Shown here piece by piece: positions 36,646 through 44,517 of a DNA stretch of 64,000 bases. The translations under genes were made by a program, and so were the position numbers. This DNA is from an uncultured Chitinophaga sp. (GTDB taxonomy: Bacteria; Bacteroidota; Bacteroidia; Chitinophagales; Chitinophagaceae): NCBI RefSeq assembly GCF_937898475.1, contig NZ_CALEJS010000033.1:124001-188000 (forward strand), read 5' to 3'. The notes under the pieces were generated by a model. The model was not told where the DNA came from. It saw only the letters and a program-made list of their open reading frames with translations, and searched no databases. Every line of letters begins with the position of its first letter. The stretch's first letter is position 1.

Positions 36646-36974
36646 TTGAGCGCACAATCAGCTACCACTCCGCCAGCCGATATGATGATACGCATCGCTG
36701 AAATTGAAATCGTACCGGAACACCTGGAAGCATACAATGCCATCCTCAGCACTGAAGCGACAGCGTCCATGATAAAGGAACCTGGGGTCATTGCAATCTT
36801 CCTATGTACCAGCGGGAGAATCCCAACCAGGTGAGAATAGTGGAAATTTACGCCAGTAAAGCCGCCCACCAGGCACACCTGGCAACGCCGCATTTCCAGC
36901 ACTACCAAACCTCCACCCGCCACATGGTGAAATCACCGTTCTTTCCCCTACTTCCTGCCAACAACCGGCTTTAA
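36646..36974 (+). pseudogene. Antibiotic-biosynthesis-monooxygenase-like gene, frameshifted
   Basis: The first part encodes MIRIAEIEIVPEHLEAYN and TASMIKEPGVIAIF, as in small ABM-fold monooxygenases. After IAIF the frame is lost, and the family pattern resumes in another frame with MYQRENPNQVRIVEIYAS, AAHQAHLATPHFQHYQTS and HMVKSPFF. Restoring one base near 36800 (TTCCTATG to TTCCCTATG) rejoins them. An in-frame TAA just before 36646 removes the upstream part where related proteins carry a signal peptide. The gene is decayed, or contains a sequencing error plus a lost leader. It overlaps the end of the hydrolase gene on the other strand by 27 nt. Confidence 0.75.
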
Positions 36975-38045
36975 ACACTCCCTCAGTTCCACCAGCAGCT
37001 TACCCGGTTCTTCCCAGGGTATCATATGAGCAGAATTTTCAAACCAGACGCCTTTCTTTACCGGTGCACTAACCGCCTTTAACCAGGCCGCTGTAGGCTC
37101 CGAAGGCGTGGTATAATCATGCCTGCCCATAAACATGAACACCGGAACCGGGAACCGCTTCACCGGCTTAAAATCCACTTCCAGGAACTCCGGCAACACC
37201 CGCCATAGGGTGAACACATTGCCATCATCAATTGACGGCACCTCTTTCCGCTCATAATCCGGCGACAACAAAGGGCCGTTATGGAAATACATCGACTCAC
37301 TCCTGTAAGCGCTTAACCCGCCGTAATACTGCGCCCATTTCCTGGCCGTGATAATCCGTTCCCGGGTGATCGGCTGATCACCAGGGTAAGGCGCAATCGT
37401 CCTGAGCTCCGCCAGCGCAGTATCATTTTTGTATTTCTCTGCCTGCGACACGGCATACTCAAAACTCACCTGCTCATTCACCCTGGTATTGATCACCTGC
37501 CCGATACCGATATAGGCATAGAAAAGATCTGGACGTTTCAGAACGGCTTTCATGCCGATGATCGTTCCCCAGCTATGCCCCATCAGAATTACCTTTGTAG
37601 CCTGATAACGTTCTTTGATGTAAGCCGCCAGCTCGATGGCATCATCTACATAGGTATCGATCCTGATCGTATGCGCTATAGAATCCGGCGGCGTTGCCTG
37701 GAAAGTTCTGCCCGCGCCACGCTGATCATAATTTACAACGGTAAAATATTCTTCAATAGGACGCTGGAACATCCACATGACCGGCGAAATCGGAGAAGCC
37801 GGACCACCATGTACAAAAAGGATCACAGGGTTATCCTTATGCTGTCCGCGTGCATATACCCATTGCGGAATGCCACCGATCTTTGCCTGGTAAGTTTCCT
37901 GGATACCATCGGGCGTCACGATCCTGTCCAGGTCTGTAATGATCCGCCTTCCCTTGGAAAGACCGGCGCTTGTACTGTCGTCTTGTGCAAAAAGTAATAT
38001 CGGCGCTATGGCAAGGTAGAGCAGCAGGAGGATTTTGTTGATCAT
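36948..38045 (-). CDS. Secreted alpha/beta hydrolase (proline-iminopeptidase-like)
   Basis: The 365-aa protein has a signal peptide (MINKILLLLYLAIAPILLFA) and an S33-type alpha/beta hydrolase: VHGGPASP oxyanion motif at about 78-85, NYDQRGAGRT at 105-114, nucleophile elbow GHSWG with Ser158, an Asp in MGRHDYTTP and His in ENSAHMIPWEE near the C-terminus. Proline iminopeptidases and related peptidases share this pattern; the substrate is not fixed by sequence. It lies opposite to the lipoprotein gene at 38161. Confidence 0.9.
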   Translation of the reverse strand: MINKILLLLYLAIAPILLFAQDDSTSAGLSKGRRIITDLDRIVTPDGIQETYQAKIGGIPQWVYARGQHKDNPVILFVHGGPASPISPVMWMFQRPIEEYFTVVNYDQRGAGRTFQATPPDSIAHTIRIDTYVDDAIELAAYIKERYQATKVILMGHSWGTIIGMKAVLKRPDLFYAYIGIGQVINTRVNEQVSFEYAVSQAEKYKNDTALAELRTIAPYPGDQPITRERIITARKWAQYYGGLSAYRSESMYFHNGPLLSPDYERKEVPSIDDGNVFTLWRVLPEFLEVDFKPVKRFPVPVFMFMGRHDYTTPSEPTAAWLKAVSAPVKKGVWFENSAHMIPWEEPGKLLVELRECLKPVVGRK

Positions 38046-38160
38046 AGATAGTCTTACGGAAAATGTATCAGCGAGGATACAACTAAAATATTATAAATGC
38101 AAGCGCACCCCGCCTGAAAATATATTGTAACTTGCGCCCTTAAACCCAAATTCCTGTACC

Positions 38161-39156
38161 ATGAGATTAAGATTTCTATTGTTAGCCTGTGTGACAATCA
38201 CTGCGTTTTCATGTAAAAAGAGTAACGAGCAAGCCCCTCCGGCTGCGCCTCCTGCTTCGGAAGGTACCGTGGAAGCGCTGCTGAAACTTACCGGCGACAT
38301 TAAGACCAGCGAATCGCCCCTGGGCAAAAAAGCGCCGGGAACTACGGTATTTGCAAAGACGCTAACTGACAGCACCATCTACTATGTGATCGTGCGAAAA
38401 GACAACAAGTCTGTTTACATCGGGGTGTTTAACCAGGCAGACTCAATTAAACTCAAACTGCCAACTGCGGGAACCGTAACGGTGGAAGCGGCGGCTTATA
38501 AAAAAGGATCAGGAACGGGCCTGTTTTACAGATGGTACGACGGGCGGCAGGCTTACTCCTCCCCTATTTACGGCGGAGACGCCGTCAACCCAACCGGTTA
38601 TGTTACCAACCAAATGGACACTATCCGGTACGTTTACGGTTATGTCTTCCGTGCAGACTCACTGCGTTACAGGAGTATGTTTGTTCCGGAAGATAGCACC
38701 AGGGCAACCAACACCCTCCATCCGGAAATGGACGCCTACCTGGGCAGCACCACCTTTGCTGCATCTGCCGCTCCGGATGTGGTCAACCTGTTCATGAAGC
38801 GTCATACATTCGGCGTACAATACAGTACTCAAAATTTCACCTCCGGCAGGTTGATAGCAGATTACTCCAACTACATGCCCACAAGGTATCTCACCCCGGC
38901 TGACACCACCAGACAATTCCTATATACGGCAGAAGAATTCAAGGAAAGAGATTCACTCCTGAATGACGCTGTTACCGTGAAACTGAAATGGGAAAAACCA
39001 GATGGCGCCATTGTTGCTCTCGGAGAGAAAAAGATCTACTTCAAGAGAAATATCCTCACAAAGATCAACGTCACCATTCCTCCCTCCGGCAGCGCAGCTT
39101 TTACGCCGTCTATCACTGAAACTGACTGGACAGGCAGCGAGACCGTAGGTTTCTGA
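38161..39156 (+). CDS. Lipoprotein of unknown family
   Basis: The 331-aa protein begins MRLRFLLLACVTITAFSC, with Cys18 as the lipidation site, followed by a Pro/Ala-rich linker (APPAAPPASEG). The remainder is beta-rich in two sections, somewhat like pilus/fimbrillin-associated lipoproteins, but I cannot assign a family. There are no catalytic motifs. It is divergent from the hydrolase gene and followed by a strong terminator at 39176-39214, so it is probably monocistronic. Confidence 0.8.
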   Translation: MRLRFLLLACVTITAFSCKKSNEQAPPAAPPASEGTVEALLKLTGDIKTSESPLGKKAPGTTVFAKTLTDSTIYYVIVRKDNKSVYIGVFNQADSIKLKLPTAGTVTVEAAAYKKGSGTGLFYRWYDGRQAYSSPIYGGDAVNPTGYVTNQMDTIRYVYGYVFRADSLRYRSMFVPEDSTRATNTLHPEMDAYLGSTTFAASAAPDVVNLFMKRHTFGVQYSTQNFTSGRLIADYSNYMPTRYLTPADTTRQFLYTAEEFKERDSLLNDAVTVKLKWEKPDGAIVALGEKKIYFKRNILTKINVTIPPSGSAAFTPSITETDWTGSETVGF

Positions 39157-39175
39157 TAACATACTGCTATTATAA

Positions 39176-39214
39176 ATAAACCGGACCAGGTGATTGCCTG
39201 GTCCGGTTTATTTT
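39176..39214. terminator. Bidirectional intrinsic terminator
   Basis: Arms AAACCGGACCAGG (39178-39190) and CCTGGTCCGGTTT (39197-39209) form a perfect 13-bp stem with a T-rich tail on the plus strand and an A/T-rich flank on the other. It serves the lipoprotein gene, and perhaps also the convergent DUF1835-like gene. Confidence 0.85.
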
Positions 39215-39256
39215 CATACCATCCGTAAATTTCAGGTCTCTCACACCCATACCCGC

Positions 39257-40009
39257 CTAACGGGCCTCCATTACTTTATCATACAACAGCTTTAATTGTG
39301 TATCCCCAAAACCATAAATACTCTCCCGCTTCCAGAATTCCTTAAACACTTCCTTAAAATCAGTGGAAATATGCTTTGTGATGTCTTCAATCACCTTTTC
39401 CGGCCTTCCTTTTGTACCATCTTCCGGAAAACGGTCTGCATGCGCTTTGACTACTTCCGCAACATACGGGAATGCAGGAGACGGGCGTTGTGAAAGCACG
39501 ATCAGCCTTTTGAGATCACCGTTTTTGTAAGCCTCCCAGAGGTCCTTCCCGAAATGTATATCAGCTTCACTTAAAGCCACTTTATTCGCATAACAAATGC
39601 GAAGTTCATCAGTATTTGCTGGTCCAAAACCATTCCAGAAGTGTTTACTGGTTTTGTCTGCATGAGCAGTATAAACAGCAAAAACCTCCTTCTTTATTGG
39701 CAAACTATCGATAAGGGAAATAACAAACCACATATTTACCTGGCAAAACAGGTCATACTCAAACCAGAGATTAAACGTTGAATCATCAGGTGCATGCAAT
39801 ATTTTTTCGAACTCCGTTACAACTTTACTATGGTAGTCATCGGCCGATACACCCTGGTACTTTGCCCGGGATCGCCAGAACCCGTCCAGGGTATTGCCTG
39901 ACAGATCACCGTCTATAAGGCCTTCCCTGACAACTATCATTTCTCCTTCAATTTTCGCATCCGGAAAACTGTAGGCAAGCGCGTCGCCGTTTAAAATATT
40001 GTATACCAT
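39257..40009 (-). CDS. DUF1835-like protein
   Basis: The 250-aa protein starts MVYNILNGDALAYSFP, followed by IEGEMIVVREGLIDGDLSG, the pattern of the DUF1835 N-terminal domain. The rest is mixed, with RPSPAFPYVAEVVKAH and ESIYGFGDTQLKLLYDKV near the end. DUF1835 proteins are cytoplasmic and their function is unknown. The frame is open to 40042 with an earlier ATG there; 40009 was chosen because family members begin at the equivalent Met. It is divergent from the MarR gene. Confidence 0.8.
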   Translation of the reverse strand: MVYNILNGDALAYSFPDAKIEGEMIVVREGLIDGDLSGNTLDGFWRSRAKYQGVSADDYHSKVVTEFEKILHAPDDSTFNLWFEYDLFCQVNMWFVISLIDSLPIKKEVFAVYTAHADKTSKHFWNGFGPANTDELRICYANKVALSEADIHFGKDLWEAYKNGDLKRLIVLSQRPSPAFPYVAEVVKAHADRFPEDGTKGRPEKVIEDITKHISTDFKEVFKEFWKRESIYGFGDTQLKLLYDKVMEAR

Positions 40010-40159
40010 GATCGTGATGTTTTTGGGATCTACCGCTGGCATTGCATAAACGCATGGCGGCTACATTAAAATTAGTATTAATTAAGCAATTGTTACCGTA
40101 CATCTTTGGATATAGCGGCTTTGTTTTTTTTGCCGGTTGCAGATCAATTCCTACATTTG

Positions 40160-40173
40160 CATAACCAGTTATG
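40160..40173. promoter_or_regulatory. CATAAC-N2-GTTATG inverted repeat upstream of the MarR gene
   Basis: A perfect 6-nt inverted repeat lies 14 nt before the MarR-type start. MarR proteins often bind such palindromes in their own promoters, so an autoregulatory operator is likely; unproven. Confidence 0.4.
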
Positions 40174-40186
40174 TAATTCATTACTT

Positions 40187-40723
40187 ATGGAATTGTTTGA
40201 AAAAACCGGCAAGTCTGCGCTCGGCAGCAGGCTTCGGCTGTTTACTGCCATGATCACGGATGATGCCGCCAGGATCTACGCGTCCTACGGACTGGACTTT
40301 ACGCCCAAATGGTATCCTGTATTTTTTGTACTGGCAGACGACAGGGAAAAAACCATCACGGAGATTGCCGTGGAGATCGGGCATTCCCAGCCCTCTGTCA
40401 GCAAGATCATCCGGGAGATGACGGAGGCGGGGCTGGTAAAAGAAAATCAGCAATCTGATGATAAGCGGCGCAACGTGGTAAGGCTAACCAAAAAAGGGAA
40501 ACTGTTTTCAGAGAAACTAAGGCCGCAGCAGGCAGATGTAGAAGCTGCCATTGAAGGACTGATCAGCGAAGCGCAGCACAATCTCTGGGAAGCGCTTGCT
40601 GAATGGGAATTGCTGTTAACCCGGCGATCATTGCTGACAAGAGTGCTGGAACAACGCAAACTGCGGGAAGGTAAAACGGAAAATGAAAGTGTAAAAACAA
40701 TAAAAAAAGCGCAAAAGAAATAG
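40187..40723 (+). CDS. MarR family transcriptional regulator
   Basis: The 178-aa protein has a MarR winged-helix: ITEIAVEIGHSQPSVSKIIR (recognition helices) and GLVKENQQSDDKRRNVVRLT (wing with the usual DKR). The N-terminal helix region LGSRLRLFTAMITDDAARIY is for dimerisation. The open frame extends upstream to 40106, but the ATG at 40187 gives a normal length. The DUF2000 gene begins 2 nt after its stop, so the two form an operon. A palindrome in the leader (40160-40173) is a likely binding site. Confidence 0.9.
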   Translation: MELFEKTGKSALGSRLRLFTAMITDDAARIYASYGLDFTPKWYPVFFVLADDREKTITEIAVEIGHSQPSVSKIIREMTEAGLVKENQQSDDKRRNVVRLTKKGKLFSEKLRPQQADVEAAIEGLISEAQHNLWEALAEWELLLTRRSLLTRVLEQRKLREGKTENESVKTIKKAQKK

Positions 40724-40725
40724 CT

Positions 40726-41136
40726 ATGTATGATAAGAAAGTGGCCATCGTGGTTTTAGATGACCTGTTGCTATGGCAAAAGCTCAACATCGTCTCGTTT
40801 CTCGCAGGTAGCATCGCTATCAGTTTCCCGGAAACCCATGGCGGGGATTTTGTAACGGCTGATGGGTTGAAATTTCTTCCCTTTATCAAACACCCGACAC
40901 TGATATATAAGGCAGAGGGACCGGAAAAGATCAAAAGGGCATTCCTTCGCGCGCGCGATCGCGAACTTGCCATCGGTATTTACACAAGACCACTGTTTGA
41001 CACACGCTCCGGCGAGGAAAACGTGGAGGAAATTGCCAGTAAAAGCGTTGAAGACCTTGACCTGGTGGGGATCATTGTTTACGGCGAAAACAAAAAGGTA
41101 GATAAAGCGCTGGATGGATTGAAGTTTCACCAGTGA
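40726..41136 (+). CDS. DUF2000 family protein
   Basis: The 136-aa protein matches DUF2000: KKVAIVVLDDLLLWQKLNIVS at the start, GGDFVTADGLKFLPFIKHPT, ELAIGIYTRPLFDTRSGEEN, VGIIVYGENKKVDKAL. The family has a peptidyl-tRNA-hydrolase-like fold and no established activity. It is the second gene of a two-gene unit with the MarR regulator, 2 nt apart. The link suggests that its expression is controlled by the regulator. Confidence 0.92.
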   Translation: MYDKKVAIVVLDDLLLWQKLNIVSFLAGSIAISFPETHGGDFVTADGLKFLPFIKHPTLIYKAEGPEKIKRAFLRARDRELAIGIYTRPLFDTRSGEENVEEIASKSVEDLDLVGIIVYGENKKVDKALDGLKFHQ

Positions 41137-41158
41137 TTTACAGGTGGGAGATTTAAAT

Positions 41159-41225
41159 GATTGCTTCGGCCCGGCTCCCCCCGCTAAGGCCTTCCGGGCC
41201 TCGCAATGACGTGGGATGAAGACCC
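41159..41225. repeat. Palindromic intergenic repeat, half copy
   Basis: GATTGCTTC (41159-41167) and CGCAATGAC (41202-41210) with a GC-rich centre correspond to one half of the element at 24601-24750, and the trailing GGATGAAGACCC is identical. This supports a dispersed repeat family. Confidence 0.7.
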
Positions 41226-41309
41226 GCCCCACCCCAAAAACCAACAGGCCCAAAACAAGCATATGCTTATTCCTGGGCCTGATGCCTTTCTGAAAACCAG
41301 ATAACAGCC

Positions 41310-41468
41310 TCAGATCAAACAGCCGGGCTGTCCGGGCTTGCTGATCGGCGGAGGACACTTAAAACCGAAAGTAGGCGCGTTCTCCCACTTCTGCTGTGTA
41401 CCGCCATTGCTGAGCACTGAAATTTTGATCTTGTTCAGACGAAGTTTTTTTGCAGGTTGCTTCTTCAT
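41310..41468 (-). CDS. Class I lanthipeptide precursor (orphan, 52 aa)
   Basis: An ATG at 41468 opens a 52-codon gene. The leader MKKQPAKKLRLNKIKISVLS has the L-x-LNK-x-x-IS-x-L pattern shared by Bacteroidota class I lanthipeptide precursors such as the pinensin type. SNGG at 20-23 looks like a double-glycine processing site. The remaining core (about 29 residues) has Thr, Ser and two Cys (in FKCPPP and GQPGCLI) that could form lanthionine rings after dehydration. Modification enzymes (LanB/LanC-like) and a transporter are not in the window. The gene is preceded by about 280 nt with no supported gene (41469-41749). Confidence 0.7.
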   Translation of the reverse strand: MKKQPAKKLRLNKIKISVLSNGGTQQKWENAPTFGFKCPPPISKPGQPGCLI

Positions 41469-41749
41469 AAATATGTATTGTTTGATGGGTTGGAAAATGC
41501 TACAGTCTGTTGGTGAAGATACTGACTATTGAATGCCATGGCAACCCTGTAAAACGGGGATTTCTTATCTCGTAAAGTTGGTCATAAACGTATACCCGCT
41601 AACGCACGGTACAGGCGCAACGGCACCTTATCGCATAACAAAAATGGATCACCGCCACCCGCAGCTGTCAGCATGCCAACCCTGCTATTGACCTGAAAAC
41701 CCAAATCCCTGAATAAAAGACTTTTATCGTGGAAACCACGCTCCCGCAA

Positions 41750-42028
41750 TTACTGAACAGGATCAAGCAGGAGATGTGAGCTGTCCGCTTCTACATACAA
41801 ACGTGCTATAAAAGCATCAATATCCTGCATACGAAGGCTGGCGGCCTCTTCTCTCAGTTCCTCCCGGCCCTCGGCAGGATAATCAAGAAGGTCCAGCGCC
41901 ATATCAAACAGGTTAAGACTGTCCATCAGGTAAATGGTAACCCCTGTCATCTGCAGGTTGGAGGTAAGATCTGCGAGTTCAACGTGTTTAGTGATCAGTT
42001 TTTTTGCCAGCTGCTGTTTAGATTTCAT
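41750..42028 (-). CDS. Small helical protein, unknown
   Basis: The 92-aa protein starts MKSKQQLAKKLITKHVELAD and is predicted to be helical, acidic and cytoplasmic (AEGREELREEAASLRMQDID). No family is recognised. It lies 43 nt downstream of the lipocalin-like gene stop on the same strand. Base composition is similar to its neighbours and the start is at a normal ATG. Confidence 0.6.
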   Translation of the reverse strand: MKSKQQLAKKLITKHVELADLTSNLQMTGVTIYLMDSLNLFDMALDLLDYPAEGREELREEAASLRMQDIDAFIARLYVEADSSHLLLDPVQ

Positions 42029-42071
42029 ATAGGTTGACTTTAAAATGGTGAGTGTTCGACGATGTTGCCCC

Positions 42072-42548
42072 TTATTTTAACCTTACATACCGTTCAATGA
42101 TCTCATGATCAATGCCTGCGCCCTCTACTTTTTCTATCCCTTTTTGCGTGAGTGTGTCGTTGCTGATGTTTACCGTGAAAGTGAATGTTTTGCCCTCCCA
42201 GTTCCTATCGCCATAATAATCAAGGTGCTCTGTGTAAGTATTGCCCTCCAGTGTGTAACTGCCTCCTCCCCCGTCAAACTGGTTGGAAGAATCTTTGGGG
42301 GCGTCCTGGCTGTGTTTTAAAAAAGCAAAATGAGATCCGTTAATGATCTTGATCATGCTCATACCCTGGGTGTAGTCTGTAACGGTAGTATCCCCTTTGG
42401 TGATCGTCGTTCCGGAAATCAGTCGCCAGGTACCGGTAAGCGGCACGCCGGCAGGCGGTTGATCCTCTTTTGGCTCCTCAGTTGCTGCCGCACAGGAAAA
42501 TAACAGGCCCAGCACAAGTGTGACAGGTAAAATTGTAGGTTTCATCAC
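42072..42548 (-). CDS. Lipocalin-like lipoprotein
   Basis: The 158-aa protein has a short lipoprotein signal (LPVTLVLGLLFSC). The mature part starts with PLTGTWRLISGTTI and has the strand order of the lipocalin-like domain (TYTLEGNTYTEHLDYYGDRN-type strands, a FTFTVNISNDTLTQKG strand, EIIERYVRLK end). Such proteins are envelope lipoproteins with unknown ligands. A second Met at 42545 is an equal start. It lies downstream of the hairpin at 42571-42608. Confidence 0.75.
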   Translation of the reverse strand: MMKPTILPVTLVLGLLFSCAAATEEPKEDQPPAGVPLTGTWRLISGTTITKGDTTVTDYTQGMSMIKIINGSHFAFLKHSQDAPKDSSNQFDGGGGSYTLEGNTYTEHLDYYGDRNWEGKTFTFTVNISNDTLTQKGIEKVEGAGIDHEIIERYVRLK

Positions 42549-42570
42549 CTGAATATAATGTTATTTTGAA

Positions 42571-42608
42571 AGTTTTTCAAAGCCTGAACGACCCATCTTT
42601 GAAAAACT
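42571..42608 (-). terminator. Hairpin between secreted-protein and lipocalin-like genes
   Basis: AGTTTTTCAAAG (42571-42582) and CTTTGAAAAACT (42597-42608) are perfect 12-nt complements with a 14-nt loop. On the minus strand the stem is AT-rich and followed by a TTTC stretch. It may be a weak terminator for the gene ending at 42626 or an operator for the lipocalin-like gene. Confidence 0.45.
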
Positions 42609-42625
42609 TACTAACATTCCGCTCC

Positions 42626-43210
42626 CTATTTGGCTTTGGGCCTCCTGGGAACCACCACACAGCAGTTTCCGTTCCTGTCCAAAGGATCAGGAATATATGT
42701 TTTGTTCACTTTCAGGTCCACTTTTTCAGTGTACGCCCCGTCAAAAGTGATCTGGCCGTTTTTAATCTCATAAAACCGGGAAGGCACATAGTACATGGAA
42801 TCCGGCGCCGGGTAAACCGGGGAAGCCTCACTGCCTCCAAACTCCAGGAAGCCGTCCTGGTCAAAGTCTTTTACATCCGATGCAATGGCGGTAAACAATG
42901 AATCCGCAATGGAATGGTGGATGTTGAATACGTAGAACTTATTCTTCTTTCCGCTATCGGTAACCTCCAGGAACAGGAACACCTGCCCTTTGTCCTCGAT
43001 GATCCTGTTACGCCTGCTTTTGTACACGATATTGTCTGTAGCCAGCTGATAGCTGCGCTTGCTGTTAACGATAATGGAGCCGTTATATACCGCTACCATA
43101 TGCCCCTGGCTGCTTTTAAAGGCGATATTGTTGGCAGATGATTGCGCCGCCGCCGGCGAACTGATGATCATTAAAAATAAAACGAGGCAGCATAGGAGCC
43201 TTGATAACAT
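42626..43210 (-). CDS. Secreted protein of unknown function
   Basis: The 194-aa product has a signal peptide (MLSRLLCCLVLFLMIISSPA, cleaved near AAAQS). The body has beta-strand patterns and the Asp-rich segment SDVKDFDQDGFLEFGGSEAS, which resembles a calcium-binding or FG-GAP-type loop. I cannot assign a family. It is followed by the hairpin at 42571-42608, and the next gene on the same strand is the lipocalin-like lipoprotein. Confidence 0.75.
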   Translation of the reverse strand: MLSRLLCCLVLFLMIISSPAAAQSSANNIAFKSSQGHMVAVYNGSIIVNSKRSYQLATDNIVYKSRRNRIIEDKGQVFLFLEVTDSGKKNKFYVFNIHHSIADSLFTAIASDVKDFDQDGFLEFGGSEASPVYPAPDSMYYVPSRFYEIKNGQITFDGAYTEKVDLKVNKTYIPDPLDRNGNCCVVVPRRPKAK

Positions 43211-43305
43211 AGTATAGTATTTAAATCAGGGCTTAACTTAAGGAATTTTTTTTATTTTATATGCATGCCCGGCGTAAATGGCAGCGGTATAACAGCAGGC
43301 TTTTA

Positions 43306-44058
43306 TCAGAAGGGATGATACCGCATCCCGCCATCTACTACCGCTACGGAGCCGGTTATATAACGGGCACGGGGCGATACCAGGAACACCGCCATATTGG
43401 CCATATCTTCCGGCTCGCCAAAATCTCCCAGGGGGATCTGCTGCGCGGCAAACTGCTGACGTTCTGCTGCGTTAAATAAACGGCGGACGTTCTCCGTATC
43501 TATCAACCCGGGTTGCAGGCAGTTCACCCGTATACCATACTGGCCCAGTTGCCCGGCCAGCTGTTTAGACCAGGTCGTGATGGCCGCTTTCGCCACCGCC
43601 GAAACATTCACGGAGCGCAGCTCATAACTGCTTACCAGGTTCAAAATAACACCCTGCCTGCGTGCCATCAAATGCGGCAGCAATGCCTGCGTCAGCTGCC
43701 GCGGACGATCAAAGTCCAGCGCCAGGGAATTTTGCCAGGCTTCTTCAGGGCCTGTTACATCCAGCGGACAACTACGCCCGGCATTGTTGATGAGTATATC
43801 TACCTGTCCCAGGCTTTCCATTGCTGCAGCGGCAATCCGCTGCGGCGCTTCGGGCGCGGTAAGCTCCTGAACGAATGTTACTGGCGCCACACCGCCGGCA
43901 GCACGCACCTCTTCCTTTAAACTGTTCAGCAATGCTTCATTCCTGGCTGTAGCAAACACCTGCACGCCTTCAAGAGCCAGCTCTTTTACAATAGCGCGGC
44001 CAATACCCTGGCTGCCGCCTGTTACCACTGCTGTTTTTCCATTTAGATACAGATCCAT
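43306..44058 (-). CDS. SDR family oxidoreductase with a non-canonical active site
   Basis: The 250-aa protein has the Rossmann cofactor motif TGGSQGIG at the N-terminus, LINNAGRSCPLD near 85, a serine-bearing strand (LNLVSSYELRS) and PG-type substrate region (CLQPGLIDTENV). The expected catalytic YxxxK appears as SAVAK: the Tyr position is Ser. The translation was checked against the sequence. It is divergent from the HxlR regulator. Length is typical. The reaction is not known; loss of Tyr may mean altered or no redox activity. Confidence 0.88.
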   Translation of the reverse strand: MDLYLNGKTAVVTGGSQGIGRAIVKELALEGVQVFATARNEALLNSLKEEVRAAGGVAPVTFVQELTAPEAPQRIAAAAMESLGQVDILINNAGRSCPLDVTGPEEAWQNSLALDFDRPRQLTQALLPHLMARRQGVILNLVSSYELRSVNVSAVAKAAITTWSKQLAGQLGQYGIRVNCLQPGLIDTENVRRLFNAAERQQFAAQQIPLGDFGEPEDMANMAVFLVSPRARYITGSVAVVDGGMRYHPF

Positions 44059-44138
44059 AATTGTTGCTTTGAAAATTTCTTTGCAAAACTAGGTGGAGGC
44101 GCTTAATTTTATGATAGCTGAATCATTTGTGTGGTACA

Positions 44139-44150
44139 AACAAATTTGTT
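44139..44150. promoter_or_regulatory. AACAAATTTGTT palindrome between SDR and HxlR genes
   Basis: A perfect 12-nt palindrome lies in the 96-nt divergent promoter region, 4 nt before the HxlR start codon. HxlR-type regulators often control the divergent gene from such sites. Confidence 0.45.
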
Positions 44151-44154
44151 AGTA

Positions 44155-44517
44155 ATGGCGGGCAGAAAACTATCATCAACCTATACACGTAACGAGCAAT
44201 GCATCATTGGCTGTGATCTGACCTATGCGGTTTACATGATCGGCGGCAGGTGGAAACTGTTAATACTGAACAAGCTCTCGCATAAGCCCCTCCGCTTCAG
44301 TGAGCTGAAAAAGGAATTTTCTTATATGTCCGACCGCATGCTCACCCTGCAGCTGAAAGCGCTGGAACAGGACGGGCTGGTCAAAAGAACCGTATATGCA
44401 GAAGTGCCCCCAAGAGTGGAATACGCCCTCACGGAAATAGCGTTGGAGCTGGGCCCGATAATGGAACAGCTGAGTCAGTGGGGTAAGAAACAAAGGCGGC
44501 AGACAGCGGCCGGTTAA
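44155..44517 (+). CDS. HxlR family transcriptional regulator
   Basis: The 120-aa protein has a winged-helix HxlR domain: DLTYAVYMIGGRWKLLILNK, PLRFSELKKEFSYMSDRMLT, QLKALEQDGLVKRTVYAEVP and RVEYALTE. A Cys near position 16 (QCIIGCD) is found in several redox-sensing HxlR proteins. It is divergent from the SDR gene, and the shared region has a palindrome. The stop overlaps the TerC stop by 4 nt on the opposite strand. ATG at 44155 is preferred to the GTG at 44131. Confidence 0.9.
   Translation: MAGRKLSSTYTRNEQCIIGCDLTYAVYMIGGRWKLLILNKLSHKPLRFSELKKEFSYMSDRMLTLQLKALEQDGLVKRTVYAEVPPRVEYALTEIALELGPIMEQLSQWGKKQRRQTAAG

Noticed and set aside
41338..41532. Plus-strand frame of 64 codons over the lanthipeptide gene
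   Set aside because: It has no recognisable content and is antisense to a better-supported small gene.
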